A stretch of 64,000 nt of DNA. Source: DATHWB01 sp040880725. Lineage in GTDB: Bacteria; Actinomycetota; Acidimicrobiia; Spongiisociales; ZC4RG35. Where the stretch lies: the NCBI GenBank assembly GCA_040880725.1, contig JBBDHV010000030.1, positions 45,187 through 109,186 of the forward strand, read 5' to 3'. Below the pieces are notes generated by a model. The model was not told the DNA's origin. It did not search any database and saw nothing but the letters and a program-made list of their open reading frames with translations. Shown here one piece after another: positions 1 to 8,286 of this stretch; positions within the stretch are counted from its first letter, which is position 1, and the number at the start of each line of letters is the position of its first letter. The position numbers were made by a program, and so were the translations under genes.

Positions 1-578
1 GAAATGGACACCCTGAGGGGTTCGGTCAAGGCGCGGACGCCTCCCGCGGCGGCGATGCCGAGCCCGGTTGCCGTCCATGGACGGGTTGGGAATCCCGCGA
101 CGAGGACGGCCGCGACGACCATGCCGATCGCGGCGTAGAGCTCGACCGGGTGACGTGTCACCGCGGTACCGGCAGAGGTCATCGCCCACGGGACATCGGA
201 GACAGTCCCGAGGCAGGTGCCGCGCCAGAGGCAGCCACCGTGCCATCCCGCCAGACCGGCCAACGCCGCAGGTGCGAGCTGATCGAGGGCGGTGGGCAGC
301 CGGTGGCGGTGGGTCCAGGCCAACGTCGCGAGTGCGCCGAGGGTGGCGAAGACGGTCGAGACGCCGCCGCGCACGATCAGGATGTCCCCGGGGCGGAGCA
401 ACGGGTTGACCCCCGTCCCGATCATCGCCGCCACCCTCCCGACTGCGAGACCCACCGCCGCCGCGCCGATCAGGGCGTCGGTGGGGCGGTCGACCTCCAC
501 ACGGCGGGCGAGAAGACGATTGGTGACCCAGACTGCGGCGGCGCCGGTCAGCGCGGCAGCAAGCAGAGTGAGCTCCAT
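1..578 (-). CDS. Lgt-like membrane protein (prolipoprotein diacylglyceryl transferase family), 3' end beyond the window
   Basis: The reading frame is open from an ATG at 578 to the window edge (192 residues seen). It is strongly hydrophobic with several membrane spans. Two stretches match the Lgt-family pattern: a Cys-containing block HGGCLWRGTCLG near residues 113-124 followed by a PW dipeptide, and RHPVELYAA near 142-150, the family's HPxxLYE-like signature. True Lgt attaches diacylglycerol to lipobox cysteines. This protein looks more like the Cys-rich Lgt paralogues found beside thioredoxin-like genes, so its substrate is uncertain. Its start overlaps the stop of the TlpA-like gene by one base (TGATG), suggesting co-expression. 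Confidence 0.65.
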   Translation of the reverse strand, partial: MELTLLAAALTGAAAVWVTNRLLARRVEVDRPTDALIGAAAVGLAVGRVAAMIGTGVNPLLRPGDILIVRGGVSTVFATLGALATLAWTHRHRLPTALDQLAPAALAGLAGWHGGCLWRGTCLGTVSDVPWAMTSAGTAVTRHPVELYAAIGMVVAAVLVAGFPTRPWTATGLGIAAAGGVRALTEPLRVSI

Positions 579-1051
579 CAGTCCTCGGCCAGGAGGTCGT
601 CGATTCCGAGTGCGAGGGCGCTGTCGTCGATCACGCCGAAATGGGTTCGCATGATCTCGCCTCCTGGGCGGACGAACACAGTCACCGGAAGCCCGGTGGC
701 GCCGAGATGTCCTCGGATCGCACCGGATCTGTCGAACCGGTTGTCGAATCTCAGTTCGAACTCGTCGAGGAAGGTGAGCGCGTCGGACTGTGTGTCTTCG
801 GTCGCCACGCCGAGGAACGTCACGTCATCACCGAAGGTGGCGTGAGCCTCCCGCAGCAGCGGTGCCTCGGAACGGCACGGGATGCACCACGACGCCCACA
901 GGTTCACGACCATCGGCCGTGGCGAGGCTTCGACCATCGCCTGGAATTCATCGACGGTGATCGGGTCCAGTTCACCATCGATGGGCGACATCTCATCCGA
1001 GCATGCACCGAGCACGGCGACGATGACGATGACGATGACGGCTCGGCGCAT
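578..1051 (-). CDS. TlpA/ResA-like thioredoxin-fold lipoprotein
   Basis: This 157-residue protein has a short hydrophobic signal ending in the lipobox LGAC, so Cys17 should be lipidated and the protein anchored outside the membrane. A redoxin domain follows with WCIPC at residues 55-59 and a cis-Pro in GLPVTVF near 122. These are the marks of TlpA/ResA-type thiol-disulfide reductases that keep extracytoplasmic cysteines reduced, for example during cytochrome c maturation. It lies 47 bp after hisIE on the same strand and overlaps the downstream Lgt-like gene. The physiological partner is not evident; no ccdA or cytochrome genes are visible here. Confidence 0.8.
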   Translation of the reverse strand: MRRAVIVIVIVAVLGACSDEMSPIDGELDPITVDEFQAMVEASPRPMVVNLWASWCIPCRSEAPLLREAHATFGDDVTFLGVATEDTQSDALTFLDEFELRFDNRFDRSGAIRGHLGATGLPVTVFVRPGGEIMRTHFGVIDDSALALGIDDLLAED

Positions 1052-1098
1052 TCGGGCATGCTGGCACGACCGCCCGTCAAGCTCATGTCGGCCGTGTC

Positions 1099-1707
1099 TC
1101 AGCCGCGTCGTCCTTCGAGCACGTCGAGGACGATGTCCGGGTCGATGCCCCGCTCGGCGAGGACGACCAGCGTGTGATACACCAGGTCCGCGACCTCTTC
1201 GGCGACTCGGCGATCATCGGCTTTCCCGGCGGCGTGGTCTTTGGCGGCGAGCAGCACCTCGACGGCCTCCTCGGCGACCTTGCGGCCCGGACCCTCGGGG
1301 CCGTCCTCGAGGAGCGAGGTCGTATACGAGCCGGCCGGGAGGTTGACAGCCCGGTCGGCGATGACGCTCCACAAGGCATCCAGCCGTGCGAACCCGGCAC
1401 CCATCGCGTCATCGTCGAAGCACGTGACCGAACCGGTGTGACAGACCGGACCGGTCGGGCGGGCCATGACAAGGAGAGTGTCGTTGTCGCAGTCCCAGGC
1501 CGCAGATACGAACTCCAGCTGATTCCCACTGGATTCGCCCTTCTGCCACAGCTCGGTGCGCGACCTCGACCAAAACGTGACGAGACCCGACTCGTGGGTC
1601 AGCCGGTAGGCGTCTGCGTTCATCCACGCCAGCATCAGCACCCGGCCGGTATCGGGATCCTGCACGATCGCCGGAACGAGGTCGGTGTCCGACTGCCACT
1701 CGGTCAT
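1099..1707 (-). CDS. hisI: Bifunctional phosphoribosyl-AMP cyclohydrolase / phosphoribosyl-ATP pyrophosphatase HisIE
   Basis: A 202-residue fusion catalysing steps two and three of histidine synthesis in the cytoplasm. The N-terminal HisI part shows WSRSR..LWQKGESSGN (about 47-62), DCDND (72-76) and the zinc-binding VCHTG..TCF block (88-97). The C-terminal HisE part shows GRKVAEEAVE (141-150) and EEVADLVYH (170-178), the acidic metal site of the MazG-like fold. An open frame extends further upstream, but the ATG at 1707 is chosen because it makes an ATGA overlap with the hisF stop and starts directly on the conserved HisI domain. It is the last his gene of the operon. Confidence 0.93.
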   Translation of the reverse strand: MTEWQSDTDLVPAIVQDPDTGRVLMLAWMNADAYRLTHESGLVTFWSRSRTELWQKGESSGNQLEFVSAAWDCDNDTLLVMARPTGPVCHTGSVTCFDDDAMGAGFARLDALWSVIADRAVNLPAGSYTTSLLEDGPEGPGRKVAEEAVEVLLAAKDHAAGKADDRRVAEEVADLVYHTLVVLAERGIDPDIVLDVLEGRRG

Positions 1708-2471
1708 GGCGCACTCCGAACCGGGATTCCTGCACGTGCCATCGCCGCTTTCACCGTGGCGATGTCGATCTCGCGGCGGTGAAAGATGGAAGCTGCGAGC
1801 ACCGCAGACGCGCCGCCGTCGGTCACAGCGGCCACGCAGTGGTCGACTGTCCCCGCCCCGCCGGACGCGATGACCGGGACCTCGACGGCGTCGGAGACGG
1901 CCCTGGTCAGTTCGATGTCGAAGCCGTCCTTGGTGCCGTCTGCGTCCATCGATGTGAGGAGGATTTCGCCGGCTCCACGCTCGACCCCCTCGATTGCCCA
2001 GGCGATCGCATCCCGGCCGGTGGGCGTTCTCCCGCCGTTGACCACGACGTCGAATCCGCCGGCGGGGCGGCGACGGGCGTCGATGGCGAGAACGACGCAC
2101 TGGCGTCCGAACCGGGCGGCGCACTCACTGATGAGTTCGGGCCTCGCCGTGGCGGCAGTGTTCACGCCCACTTTGTCGGCACCGGCCCGCAATGTGGCTT
2201 TCATGTCGTCTGGGGTGCGGACACCACCCCCCACGGTCAGCGGGACGAAGACGTTCTCGGCGGTACGACGGACGACGTCGAGCATCGTCGGTCGTCCGTC
2301 CGGCGAGGCGGAGATGTCGAGATAACAGATCTCGTCCGCCCCCTCTGCCGCGTAGCGCTCGGCCAGTTCCACCGGGTCGCCCTCGTCGGTGAGGTTGACG
2401 AAGTTGACGCCTTTGACGACCCGTCCGTCCCGGACGTCGAGACACGGGATCACCCTGGTGCGCACGTTCAT
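1704..2471 (-). CDS. hisF: Imidazole glycerol phosphate synthase, cyclase subunit HisF
   Basis: This is a 255-residue (beta/alpha)8 barrel enzyme. With HisH it converts PRFAR and ammonia to imidazole glycerol phosphate and AICAR. The two catalytic aspartates are visible as D12 in IPCLDVRDG and D131 in VLAID. Phosphate-binding loops VGGGVR (80-85) and IASGGAG (201-207) are intact, and the length is normal for the family. The start overlaps the hisH stop by 4 bp, and the stop overlaps the hisIE start by 4 bp, so the subunits HisH and HisF are translationally coupled. Confidence 0.96.
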   Translation of the reverse strand: MNVRTRVIPCLDVRDGRVVKGVNFVNLTDEGDPVELAERYAAEGADEICYLDISASPDGRPTMLDVVRRTAENVFVPLTVGGGVRTPDDMKATLRAGADKVGVNTAATARPELISECAARFGRQCVVLAIDARRRPAGGFDVVVNGGRTPTGRDAIAWAIEGVERGAGEILLTSMDADGTKDGFDIELTRAVSDAVEVPVIASGGAGTVDHCVAAVTDGGASAVLAASIFHRREIDIATVKAAMARAGIPVRSAP

Positions 2472-3082
2472 GCCCGTGCTCGGATCGTCGACGCCACGAA
2501 GTTCCCGAGCATCGCCAGACCGACGGGTCCCGAACGCTCGGGATGAAACTGGGTTCCCGCCACGAGTCCGCTGCGAACCGCAGCAACAAAAGGCCGGCCG
2601 TGAGACGAGCGAGCGATGACGACGTCGGCCGAACTCGGCACCGGAGCGTAGGAGTGCACGAAATACACCTCCGGGGACGGGTCGAGACCGTCGAACAGCG
2701 GGTCCGGCTCCGTGTCGAGGACGTTCCAGCCGATGTGGGGGAGCGTCGGCGCATCCCGCAGCCTTTCGGTGGTGCCTTCGATCAGGCCGAGCCCGACCGC
2801 ACCGTCCTCTGCCGACCCCTCGAAGAGCACCTGCATTCCCACACAGATCCCGAGGAGCGGGTGCGGCCAGTCCTTCAGCACAGGCTCGAAGCCGCCGGAG
2901 CGGATCCCGTCCATGACGGTGGCAGTCGCCCCCACCCCGGGGAGGACGACGCCCGCGGAACCGTCGAGGTCGTCGGGGGAGGTGGCGATGCGTACGGAGG
3001 CTCCGACACGTTCGAGCCCGCGCGCGATCGATATCAGATTGCCCGCACCGTGGTCGATGACTGCGATGAGCGGCCGCGTCAT
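2468..3082 (-). CDS. hisH: Imidazole glycerol phosphate synthase, glutaminase subunit HisH
   Basis: A class I glutamine amidotransferase of 204 residues that feeds ammonia to HisF. The catalytic triad is visible as Cys80 in GICVGMQ, and His180 and Glu182 in QFHPERS. The HisH-specific PHIGWN motif (115-120) and the N-terminal DHGAGNL are present. The gene lies between hisB and hisF; its 3' end overlaps hisF by 4 bp. Confidence 0.95.
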   Translation of the reverse strand: MTRPLIAVIDHGAGNLISIARGLERVGASVRIATSPDDLDGSAGVVLPGVGATATVMDGIRSGGFEPVLKDWPHPLLGICVGMQVLFEGSAEDGAVGLGLIEGTTERLRDAPTLPHIGWNVLDTEPDPLFDGLDPSPEVYFVHSYAPVPSSADVVIARSSHGRPFVAAVRSGLVAGTQFHPERSGPVGLAMLGNFVASTIRARA

Positions 3083-3092
3083 GGGAGTCCGC

Positions 3093-3680
3093 TCACGTCA
3101 ATGTGCCTTTCGTCGACGCCACTCCGCTGCGGCGGGGATCCGCGGTGACGGCGGCGCGCAGTGACCTGGCGAGCGCCTTGAATCCCGCCTCGGCAACATG
3201 GTGATCGTTGAAGCCGGTGACGGTGAGGTGGATGGAGAACCCGCCGGTGCGCGCCAGCGACTCGATGGCATGTGACAGGTTCTGGGTGGAGCAGTTGCCG
3301 ATCGAAGACTGTCGGAAGGCCATGTCGATGACGGCGTACGGTCGGCCGCTCAGATCGATGGCACAGCGTGCCAACGCCTCGTCCATGGGGACGGACGCAT
3401 CGCCGAAGCGCTGAATACCGGCACGGTCGCCGAGGGCATCGGACAGCGCTGACCCCAACGCCAGGGCGGTGTCTTCGACGGTGTGGTGGTCGTCGATCTC
3501 CAAGTCTCCCTTGGTGGCGATCCGCAGGTCGAACAGGGCGTGTGATCCGAGGGAGGTGAGAAGGTGGTCGAAGAATCCGACGCCCGTGTCGACGGACACG
3601 ACTCCTGCACCGTCGAGATCGAGTTCGACCTCGACCGCGGTTTCCTTGGTGGTGCGATCCACCCGGCTCGTTCGGGACAT
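3093..3680 (-). CDS. hisB: Imidazoleglycerol-phosphate dehydratase HisB (monofunctional)
   Basis: A 195-residue IGPD that dehydrates imidazole glycerol phosphate to imidazole acetol phosphate using manganese. The metal-binding histidine motifs DDHHTVED (63-70) and FNDHHVAEAGFKA (157-169) are intact, and it ends in the typical SGVASTKG tail. There is no HAD phosphatase domain, so histidinol phosphatase must be encoded elsewhere. Two adjacent ATG codons exist at 3683 and 3680. The second is preferred because AGGAG lies 5 nt before it, against 2 nt for the first. hisC is not present between hisB and hisD, unlike many actinobacterial operons. Confidence 0.94.
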   Translation of the reverse strand: MSRTSRVDRTTKETAVEVELDLDGAGVVSVDTGVGFFDHLLTSLGSHALFDLRIATKGDLEIDDHHTVEDTALALGSALSDALGDRAGIQRFGDASVPMDEALARCAIDLSGRPYAVIDMAFRQSSIGNCSTQNLSHAIESLARTGGFSIHLTVTGFNDHHVAEAGFKALARSLRAAVTADPRRSGVASTKGTLT

Positions 3681-4975
3681 CATTTCTCCTGTGGTCGTTC
3701 GAAGCGGATCCTGGCAGCGAGAGCGTGGGCGTCGAGGCCTTCGGCCTCGGCGAGACCGGTGATCGTCGGAAGGAGAGTTCGCAGACCGCCTTCGTCGAGC
3801 GTCTGAAACTGTGTCCACGAACCGAAGTCCTCAACCGCGAGCGGCCCACAGGCGGCGGCAAGCCCACCAGTCGGGAGGACGTGGTTGGCGCCGGTGGCGT
3901 AGTCGCCTGCGGATTCCGGTGACCACCGTCCGATGTACACCGAGCCCGCGGCGCGTATTTCTCTGCCGGCCGCTTCGGGCGATGCGGTGTGGACCGACAC
4001 ATGCTCGCCGGCGTAGCGGTTGGCGATGTCGATCATCGTCGCACGGTCGTCCACGAGGACTGAGACTCCATGGGAGCCGAGTGCCTGTTCGAGAATGGCC
4101 CCGCGGCGAACGCGTCCGAGCAACTCGGTGATCGCCTCGTCGACCTGGTCGGCGAGCTGCGGGTCGTCGGTGACGAGGATGGCGGGGGAGTCGGGGCCGT
4201 GCTCGGCCTGGCACAGGAGGTCCGCGGCCACCAGATACGGATCAGCGGTGTCGTCGGCGATCACCAGGACCTCGCTGGGGCCGGCCGGAAGGTCGATCGC
4301 GACAGTTCCGTAGACGGCCAACTTGGCCGCAGTCACCCAGCTGTTGCCGGGTCCAACGATCTTCTGGACGGGTCGTAGGTCTCCGGCGCCGTGCGCGAGT
4401 GCGGCGACCGCCTGGGCTCCTCCGACCGCCCACAGCTCGTCGACCTCGAGGATGGCGCACGCTGCAGCCAGCGTCGGATCGACCGAGCCGTCCGCAGCTG
4501 CGGGCGACGCGACGACGACTTCGGTGACGCCTGCGACGCGGGCAGGAACCACGGTCATCACCACGGTCGACGGATACGCCGCCTTTCCTCCCGGGACGTA
4601 GCAGCCGACCCGATCGAGGGGTGACCACCTCCGCTCGATGCGGACCCCGGGTGTCGGCTCGGTGACCGTTGGCACGGGCTTCTGGGTGCGGTGATAGATC
4701 TCGACGGCAGAGGCCGACGCGTGGATCGCGTCCTGGACGTTGGCAGGGGTGGCCGCACGCGCGGTCTGAAGCTCCTCGGTCGTGACCCGTCGGAATCCGC
4801 CTCCGAAGCGCTCGGCGTACTCGACGACGGCCGCAGTTCCCCGTGCACCGACGTCGTCACAGATCCGTATCGCACCGGCGCGCACTTCTGGGTCAGGAAC
4901 CGCACTGCGCCGCAGGAGTTGGCTGCGCGCGGTGTCGTCGGCATCGGACCACACCAGACGTCGGAGAAGAGTCAT
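3680..4975 (-). CDS. hisD: Histidinol dehydrogenase HisD
   Basis: This 431-residue enzyme carries out the last two steps, oxidising L-histidinol through histidinaldehyde to histidine with two NAD and zinc. Conserved elements seen are YVPGGKAAYPS (126-136), GPGN (208-211), the zinc ligand region QAEHGPDS (256-263), a GEHVSVHT block and NHVLPTGG near the C-terminus. The stop overlaps the hisB start, and the start overlaps the hisG stop by 4 bp. The length is normal. Confidence 0.96.
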   Translation of the reverse strand: MTLLRRLVWSDADDTARSQLLRRSAVPDPEVRAGAIRICDDVGARGTAAVVEYAERFGGGFRRVTTEELQTARAATPANVQDAIHASASAVEIYHRTQKPVPTVTEPTPGVRIERRWSPLDRVGCYVPGGKAAYPSTVVMTVVPARVAGVTEVVVASPAAADGSVDPTLAAACAILEVDELWAVGGAQAVAALAHGAGDLRPVQKIVGPGNSWVTAAKLAVYGTVAIDLPAGPSEVLVIADDTADPYLVAADLLCQAEHGPDSPAILVTDDPQLADQVDEAITELLGRVRRGAILEQALGSHGVSVLVDDRATMIDIANRYAGEHVSVHTASPEAAGREIRAAGSVYIGRWSPESAGDYATGANHVLPTGGLAAACGPLAVEDFGSWTQFQTLDEGGLRTLLPTITGLAEAEGLDAHALAARIRFERPQEK

Positions 4976-5817
4976 CCGAGAACCTGGGTGATCGGAAGCA
5001 CGAGAATGCCCCGGCCCCCTGCGGTCTCGAGGCGCGGTAACAGGTTCCAGACGTCACCGGCGGACACCACCGAGTGGATCGCCACCCAGCCTTCTTCGGC
5101 GAGCGGCACGACCGTCGGTGCTTCGAGCCCCGGAATGATGCGGGCGATCTCGGGGACTGCGGACTGCGGGGCGTTGAGGACGATGTACCGCTTGGAGCGT
5201 GCTCCGACCACCGAACGCAGTGCCGTTTCGAGCCGGGCGGCCTCGGCGTGGGAGTGATCTGCCCGCCACACCAGCACCGCCTGGGACTCGAGCAGCGTGC
5301 CGATCTCGCGCAGTCCGTTGACGACGAGCGTCGAACCGGTGGAGACGAGATCGACGATCGCGTCCGCAATGCCCAGTTTCGGTGCGACCTCCACCGAACC
5401 GCGCAGCTGGACCACGTCGACCGAGATCCCGCGCTCGTCGAAGAAGCTCTGGGCGATGTGGGGGTGGGAGGTGGCGAGGCGGCGGCCGGCCAGATCCTCG
5501 AAGCTCGTGGCGTCAGAGGTGCTGGGGACGGCGGCGGACACCCGGCAATGCCCGAAGCCCAATTCCAGGACCTGCTCGAGCTCGGAGCCGTCCTCGGCGA
5601 GAAGGTCCTGGCCGGTGATTCCCGCGTCCGCGACTCCGTCGTCGACCAATTCGGGAATGTCTTCGGTTCGCACGAACAGCAACTCGATGGAGGCATTGCG
5701 GACGCGGGCAGTGAGCGAGCGGTCGGTCACTTCGAAGCTGAGACCGGCATCTTTGAGGAGCCGGATGGTGGGTTCGTTGAGGCGGCCCTTGTTGGGCACG
5801 GCAAGGCGGACCGTCAT
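4972..5817 (-). CDS. hisG: ATP phosphoribosyltransferase HisG, long form
   Basis: This enzyme catalyses the committed step of histidine synthesis, joining ATP and PRPP. The chosen ATG at 5817 gives 281 residues beginning directly on the family motif PNKGRL (8-13) and overlaps the upstream stop by 4 bp; a longer open frame upstream has no family character. The length matches the HisG-long class, with a C-terminal ACT-like regulatory domain (about 210-281, including VVPLAEEGW) that binds histidine for feedback inhibition. This removes the need for a HisZ partner, and none is seen here. Confidence 0.93.
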   Translation of the reverse strand: MTVRLAVPNKGRLNEPTIRLLKDAGLSFEVTDRSLTARVRNASIELLFVRTEDIPELVDDGVADAGITGQDLLAEDGSELEQVLELGFGHCRVSAAVPSTSDATSFEDLAGRRLATSHPHIAQSFFDERGISVDVVQLRGSVEVAPKLGIADAIVDLVSTGSTLVVNGLREIGTLLESQAVLVWRADHSHAEAARLETALRSVVGARSKRYIVLNAPQSAVPEIARIIPGLEAPTVVPLAEEGWVAIHSVVSAGDVWNLLPRLETAGGRGILVLPITQVLG

Positions 5818-6110
5818 GTCGCCAGCCGGTCGAGCATGGCCCGGTACCCGCCTGCGCCGTGCTGGCGCCACTGGTTGATGCGGGTGATGGTGGCGGTGGA
5901 GGCTCCCGTCGTAGCCGAGATCTCCCGGTAGGGGAGCCCGGATTCGAGCAGCCGGGCGATCGCCCAGCGGGAGCTCATCTCCTCCAACTCCCGACGGGTG
6001 CAGAGGTCGCGGAAGAACGCCGCCGCTTCTTCGACGGTCTCCAGGCGGAGGATCGTTTCGAAGAGGGTGCGCGTGTCGTCGGTACGCCAGTCGTCGTTGG
6101 GGAGTGTCAT
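5814..6110 (-). CDS. TrpR/YerC-YecD-like DNA-binding protein
   Basis: A 98-residue helical protein resembling the TrpR-superfamily group YerC/YecD. It contains an RLETVEEAAAFFRDLCT segment and a helix-turn-helix YREISATTGASTATITRINQ (61-80). Family members often sit next to histidine or tryptophan genes and are presumed transcriptional regulators. Here it is the first gene of the his operon, overlapping hisG by 4 bp, and faces hisA across a 91-bp divergent region holding three 8-bp direct repeats (6155-6178). Control of the his genes is a reasonable inference but has no direct support in the sequence. The start at 6110 was chosen because the upstream extension lacks family character. Confidence 0.8.
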   Translation of the reverse strand: MTLPNDDWRTDDTRTLFETILRLETVEEAAAFFRDLCTRRELEEMSSRWAIARLLESGLPYREISATTGASTATITRINQWRQHGAGGYRAMLDRLAT

Positions 6111-6154
6111 GTGCCCTCGCCGGGTTGCGGAATGATAGGGTGGTGTTTCACGCA

Positions 6155-6178
6155 GGAAGCACTTTAGCACATTAACAC
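6155..6178. promoter_or_regulatory. Three 8-bp direct repeats in the hisG-operon/hisA divergent region
   Basis: The plus strand reads GGAAGCAC, TTTAGCAC, ATTAACAC in tandem with no gap. All three units end in the same AC, and the first two share AGCAC. The block is AT-richer than its surroundings and lies between the TrpR-like regulator start (6110) and hisA (6202). On the minus strand a TATCAT hexamer at about 6132-6137 could be the -10 box of the his operon, placing the repeats around its -35 region. They may be an operator for the adjacent regulator; this is inference. Confidence 0.4.
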
Positions 6179-6201
6179 AGACCCGAGGACGAGAGGTTCG
6201 A

Positions 6202-6909
6202 ATGCTCGAAATCATCCCGGCCGTCGACGTTCTCGACGGCGCCGTCGTACGCCTCACCCACGGGGACTTCGACGCAGTCACCGTGTACGACGACTCGCCG
6301 GTCGGCAGGGCGAAGCGGTGGATGGACGAGGGTGCGTCCCTCGTTCACGTCGTCGATCTCGATGGCGCCCGCACCGGAACGCCCGATCGGGGTTTGTGGG
6401 ACACCCTCGCGTCGGCGGGAGTTGCGTTCCAGGTCGGGGGAGGGATCCGTACCGCGGAGACCGCACGCTCCGCGCTGGCCGCGGGAGCCGAACGGGTCGT
6501 GCTCGGGACTGCCGCCGTCTGGAACCCCGACGTGCTCGGTGCGATCGACCAGGCTGATCGCGTCGTCGCCGCGGTTGACGTCCGCGGTGGCCGCGCCACG
6601 GGTGCTGGATGGCTCGACGAGGGCCGTGCCGTCGGCGACGTCCTCGACGACCTCGCCGCCCGCGGGGTGGCAAGGCTCCTCGTCACCGGGATCGGTCGCG
6701 ACGGCACCATGGAGGGTCCCGAGATGGAGTTGTTGGATGCGGTGCTCGCCGACCAACGCTTCGCGATCATCGCCTCCGGCGGGGTCGGCACGCTCGACGA
6801 CCTCCGGCGCGTCGCCGAGGCCGGCTGTGAAGCCGTGATCGTCGGTCGAGCCCTCTACGAGTCCCGCTTCACCCTCCCCCAAGCCCTCGCCGCCATTTCG
6901 CGTTTTTAG
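6202..6909 (+). CDS. hisA: Phosphoribosyl-ProFAR isomerase HisA
   Basis: A 235-residue (beta/alpha)8 isomerase that opens the ProFAR sugar ring in histidine synthesis. The catalytic aspartates are D9 in IPAVDV and D126 in AVDVRGG. The phosphate loops VGGGIR (78-83) and IASGGVG are present. The substrate loops were not examined for PriA-type bifunctionality with tryptophan synthesis. It is transcribed away from the rest of the his genes, sharing the divergent promoter. Its last two codons and stop (CGT TTT TAG) lie within copy A of a dispersed repeat of about 53 bp. Confidence 0.92.
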   Translation: MLEIIPAVDVLDGAVVRLTHGDFDAVTVYDDSPVGRAKRWMDEGASLVHVVDLDGARTGTPDRGLWDTLASAGVAFQVGGGIRTAETARSALAAGAERVVLGTAAVWNPDVLGAIDQADRVVAAVDVRGGRATGAGWLDEGRAVGDVLDDLAARGVARLLVTGIGRDGTMEGPEMELLDAVLADQRFAIIASGGVGTLDDLRRVAEAGCEAVIVGRALYESRFTLPQALAAISRF

Positions 6910-6953
6910 CGGGGCAGCGGTTCATGGATGAACCGGAACGCAGACCAAAACGG
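6901..6953 (+). repeat. Dispersed ~53-bp repeat, copy A
   Basis: The element begins TTTTTAGCGGGGCAGC and ends GGAACGCAGACCA, with a short internal hairpin GGTTCAT/ATGAACC between. CGTTTT at one end pairs with AAAACG at the other. Two closely related copies lie at 53623-53677 and, inverted, 53719-53774. This copy supplies the hisA stop codon. It is too short to encode anything and resembles a REP/MITE-like palindromic element. Confidence 0.75.
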
Positions 6954-6996
6954 CTTACGGGTGTCGGCCGGATTGTTCACGATTTCTATCACGCGA

Positions 6997-7018
6997 AGCG
7001 CGTCGTTTCTGACGCGCT
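6997..7018. other. Perfect 8-bp stem hairpin before the acyl-CoA dehydrogenase gene
   Basis: AGCGCGTC (6997-7004) and GACGCGCT (7011-7018) pair perfectly across a 6-nt loop. No T-run follows, so it is not a canonical intrinsic terminator. It could end hisA transcription weakly or lie in the leader of the next gene. Confidence 0.35.
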
Positions 7019-7077
7019 GGTTCGCTAAGAACGCGTTCGGGTCCGGGGTAGATTGGGGGGAGCGAATGGAGTGGCGT

Positions 7078-8286
7078 ATGGATTTTGAGTGGCCCGAATC
7101 TGCGGAGGCGGTCCGGCGCGAGGCGCGGGAATGGCTGGACGAAGTGCTCGCAGAGGACTGGGGGGGCACCGGGACCATTCCCACCTCCGAACTCGGCGAC
7201 TGGATCCAGCAGTGGCGCAAGCAACTCGCCGACGGAGGGTGGATCGGACTCGAGTGGCCGACCGAGTACGGCGGGCGGGGCCTGTCGGAGATCGAGGCGA
7301 TCGCGGTCATGGAGGAGTTCGCCAAGGCCGGAGTGCCGATTCATGGTCCCAACGATGCGTTCTCAGTGGGGATGCTCGGCAACACCCTCCTCGCCCTCGG
7401 GTCCGAAGAACAGAAACAGCTTCTCATCCCGCGGATCATCAGCGGAGAGGATGTGTGGTGTCAGGGCTACTCCGAACCGGAGGCGGGTTCGGATCTCGCC
7501 GGGGTGAAGACCCGGGCGATCCTCGACGGTGACGAGTGGGTCATCAACGGCCAGAAGGTGTGGACCTCGGCGGGTCATCTCGCCAACTGGATCTTCGTCC
7601 TCGCCCGGACCGACCCCGAAGCAGCCAAGCATCGGGGGATCTCGTTCCTCTTGGTTCCGATGGACCAGCCCGGGGTCGAGGTCAGGCCGATCCAGATGCT
7701 GTCGGGTGACTCCGAATTCAACGAGGTGTTCTTCACCGACGCCCGGACTGCCCGCGCCAACATCATCGGCGAGGTGAACGACGGGTGGCGGGTGGCGATG
7801 ACGTTGCTGGGCTTCGAGAGAGGCAAGGACGCGGCGGTCGCATCACTCGCATTCCGCCACGAGCTCGACCGCCTGGTGGCACTCGCCAAGGAGAACGGCG
7901 CGATCGACGACCCGCTCATTCGTGAGCGGCTCGTCCGGGCGCACGAACGGGTGGAGATCATGCGGTTCATGGGCTATTCCCAGCTCACGAAGTTCGCACA
8001 GGGCCACAAGCCGGGACCCGACGCCGCGCTGACCAAGGTCTGGTGGTCCGAGCATCACACCGCGCTCACCGACCTGGCGATGGACATCCTCGGCCCGGAC
8101 GGTCTGATCGCCGAGGGCCGGCGTCCCTCGTCGGCATTCCGCACCGACGACTGGGGGGCGCCGAACAGCACGGCGTCGTGGCAGACGGTCTTCCTGAATG
8201 CCCGGGCGGGCACCATTTACGCCGGTACCAGCCAGATCCAGCGCAACATCATCGGGGAGATGATGCTGGGTCTCCCGAAGGGTTGA
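7078..8286 (+). CDS. Acyl-CoA dehydrogenase family protein
   Basis: A 402-residue FAD-dependent acyl-CoA dehydrogenase that desaturates an acyl-CoA at the alpha-beta bond, passing electrons to an electron-transfer flavoprotein. It shows the FAD/substrate motif GYSEPEAGSDLAGVKT, a VWTSAGHLANW block, and the C-terminal YAGTSQIQRNIIGE signature. The full three-domain length is present. Its substrate cannot be read from sequence; its layout recalls the FadE-like enzymes of actinobacterial steroid or branched acyl metabolism. The ATG at 7078 has GGAG 6 nt upstream; an ATG at 7066 in the same frame is the alternative. It overlaps the convergent exonuclease gene by 38 bp. Confidence 0.9.
   Translation: MDFEWPESAEAVRREAREWLDEVLAEDWGGTGTIPTSELGDWIQQWRKQLADGGWIGLEWPTEYGGRGLSEIEAIAVMEEFAKAGVPIHGPNDAFSVGMLGNTLLALGSEEQKQLLIPRIISGEDVWCQGYSEPEAGSDLAGVKTRAILDGDEWVINGQKVWTSAGHLANWIFVLARTDPEAAKHRGISFLLVPMDQPGVEVRPIQMLSGDSEFNEVFFTDARTARANIIGEVNDGWRVAMTLLGFERGKDAAVASLAFRHELDRLVALAKENGAIDDPLIRERLVRAHERVEIMRFMGYSQLTKFAQGHKPGPDAALTKVWWSEHHTALTDLAMDILGPDGLIAEGRRPSSAFRTDDWGAPNSTASWQTVFLNARAGTIYAGTSQIQRNIIGEMMLGLPKG

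Noticed and set aside
6910..7077. A tRNA gene in the hisA/acyl-CoA dehydrogenase gap
   Set aside because: Hairpins are present, but no cloverleaf, T-loop GGTTCRA or acceptor pairing could be built.
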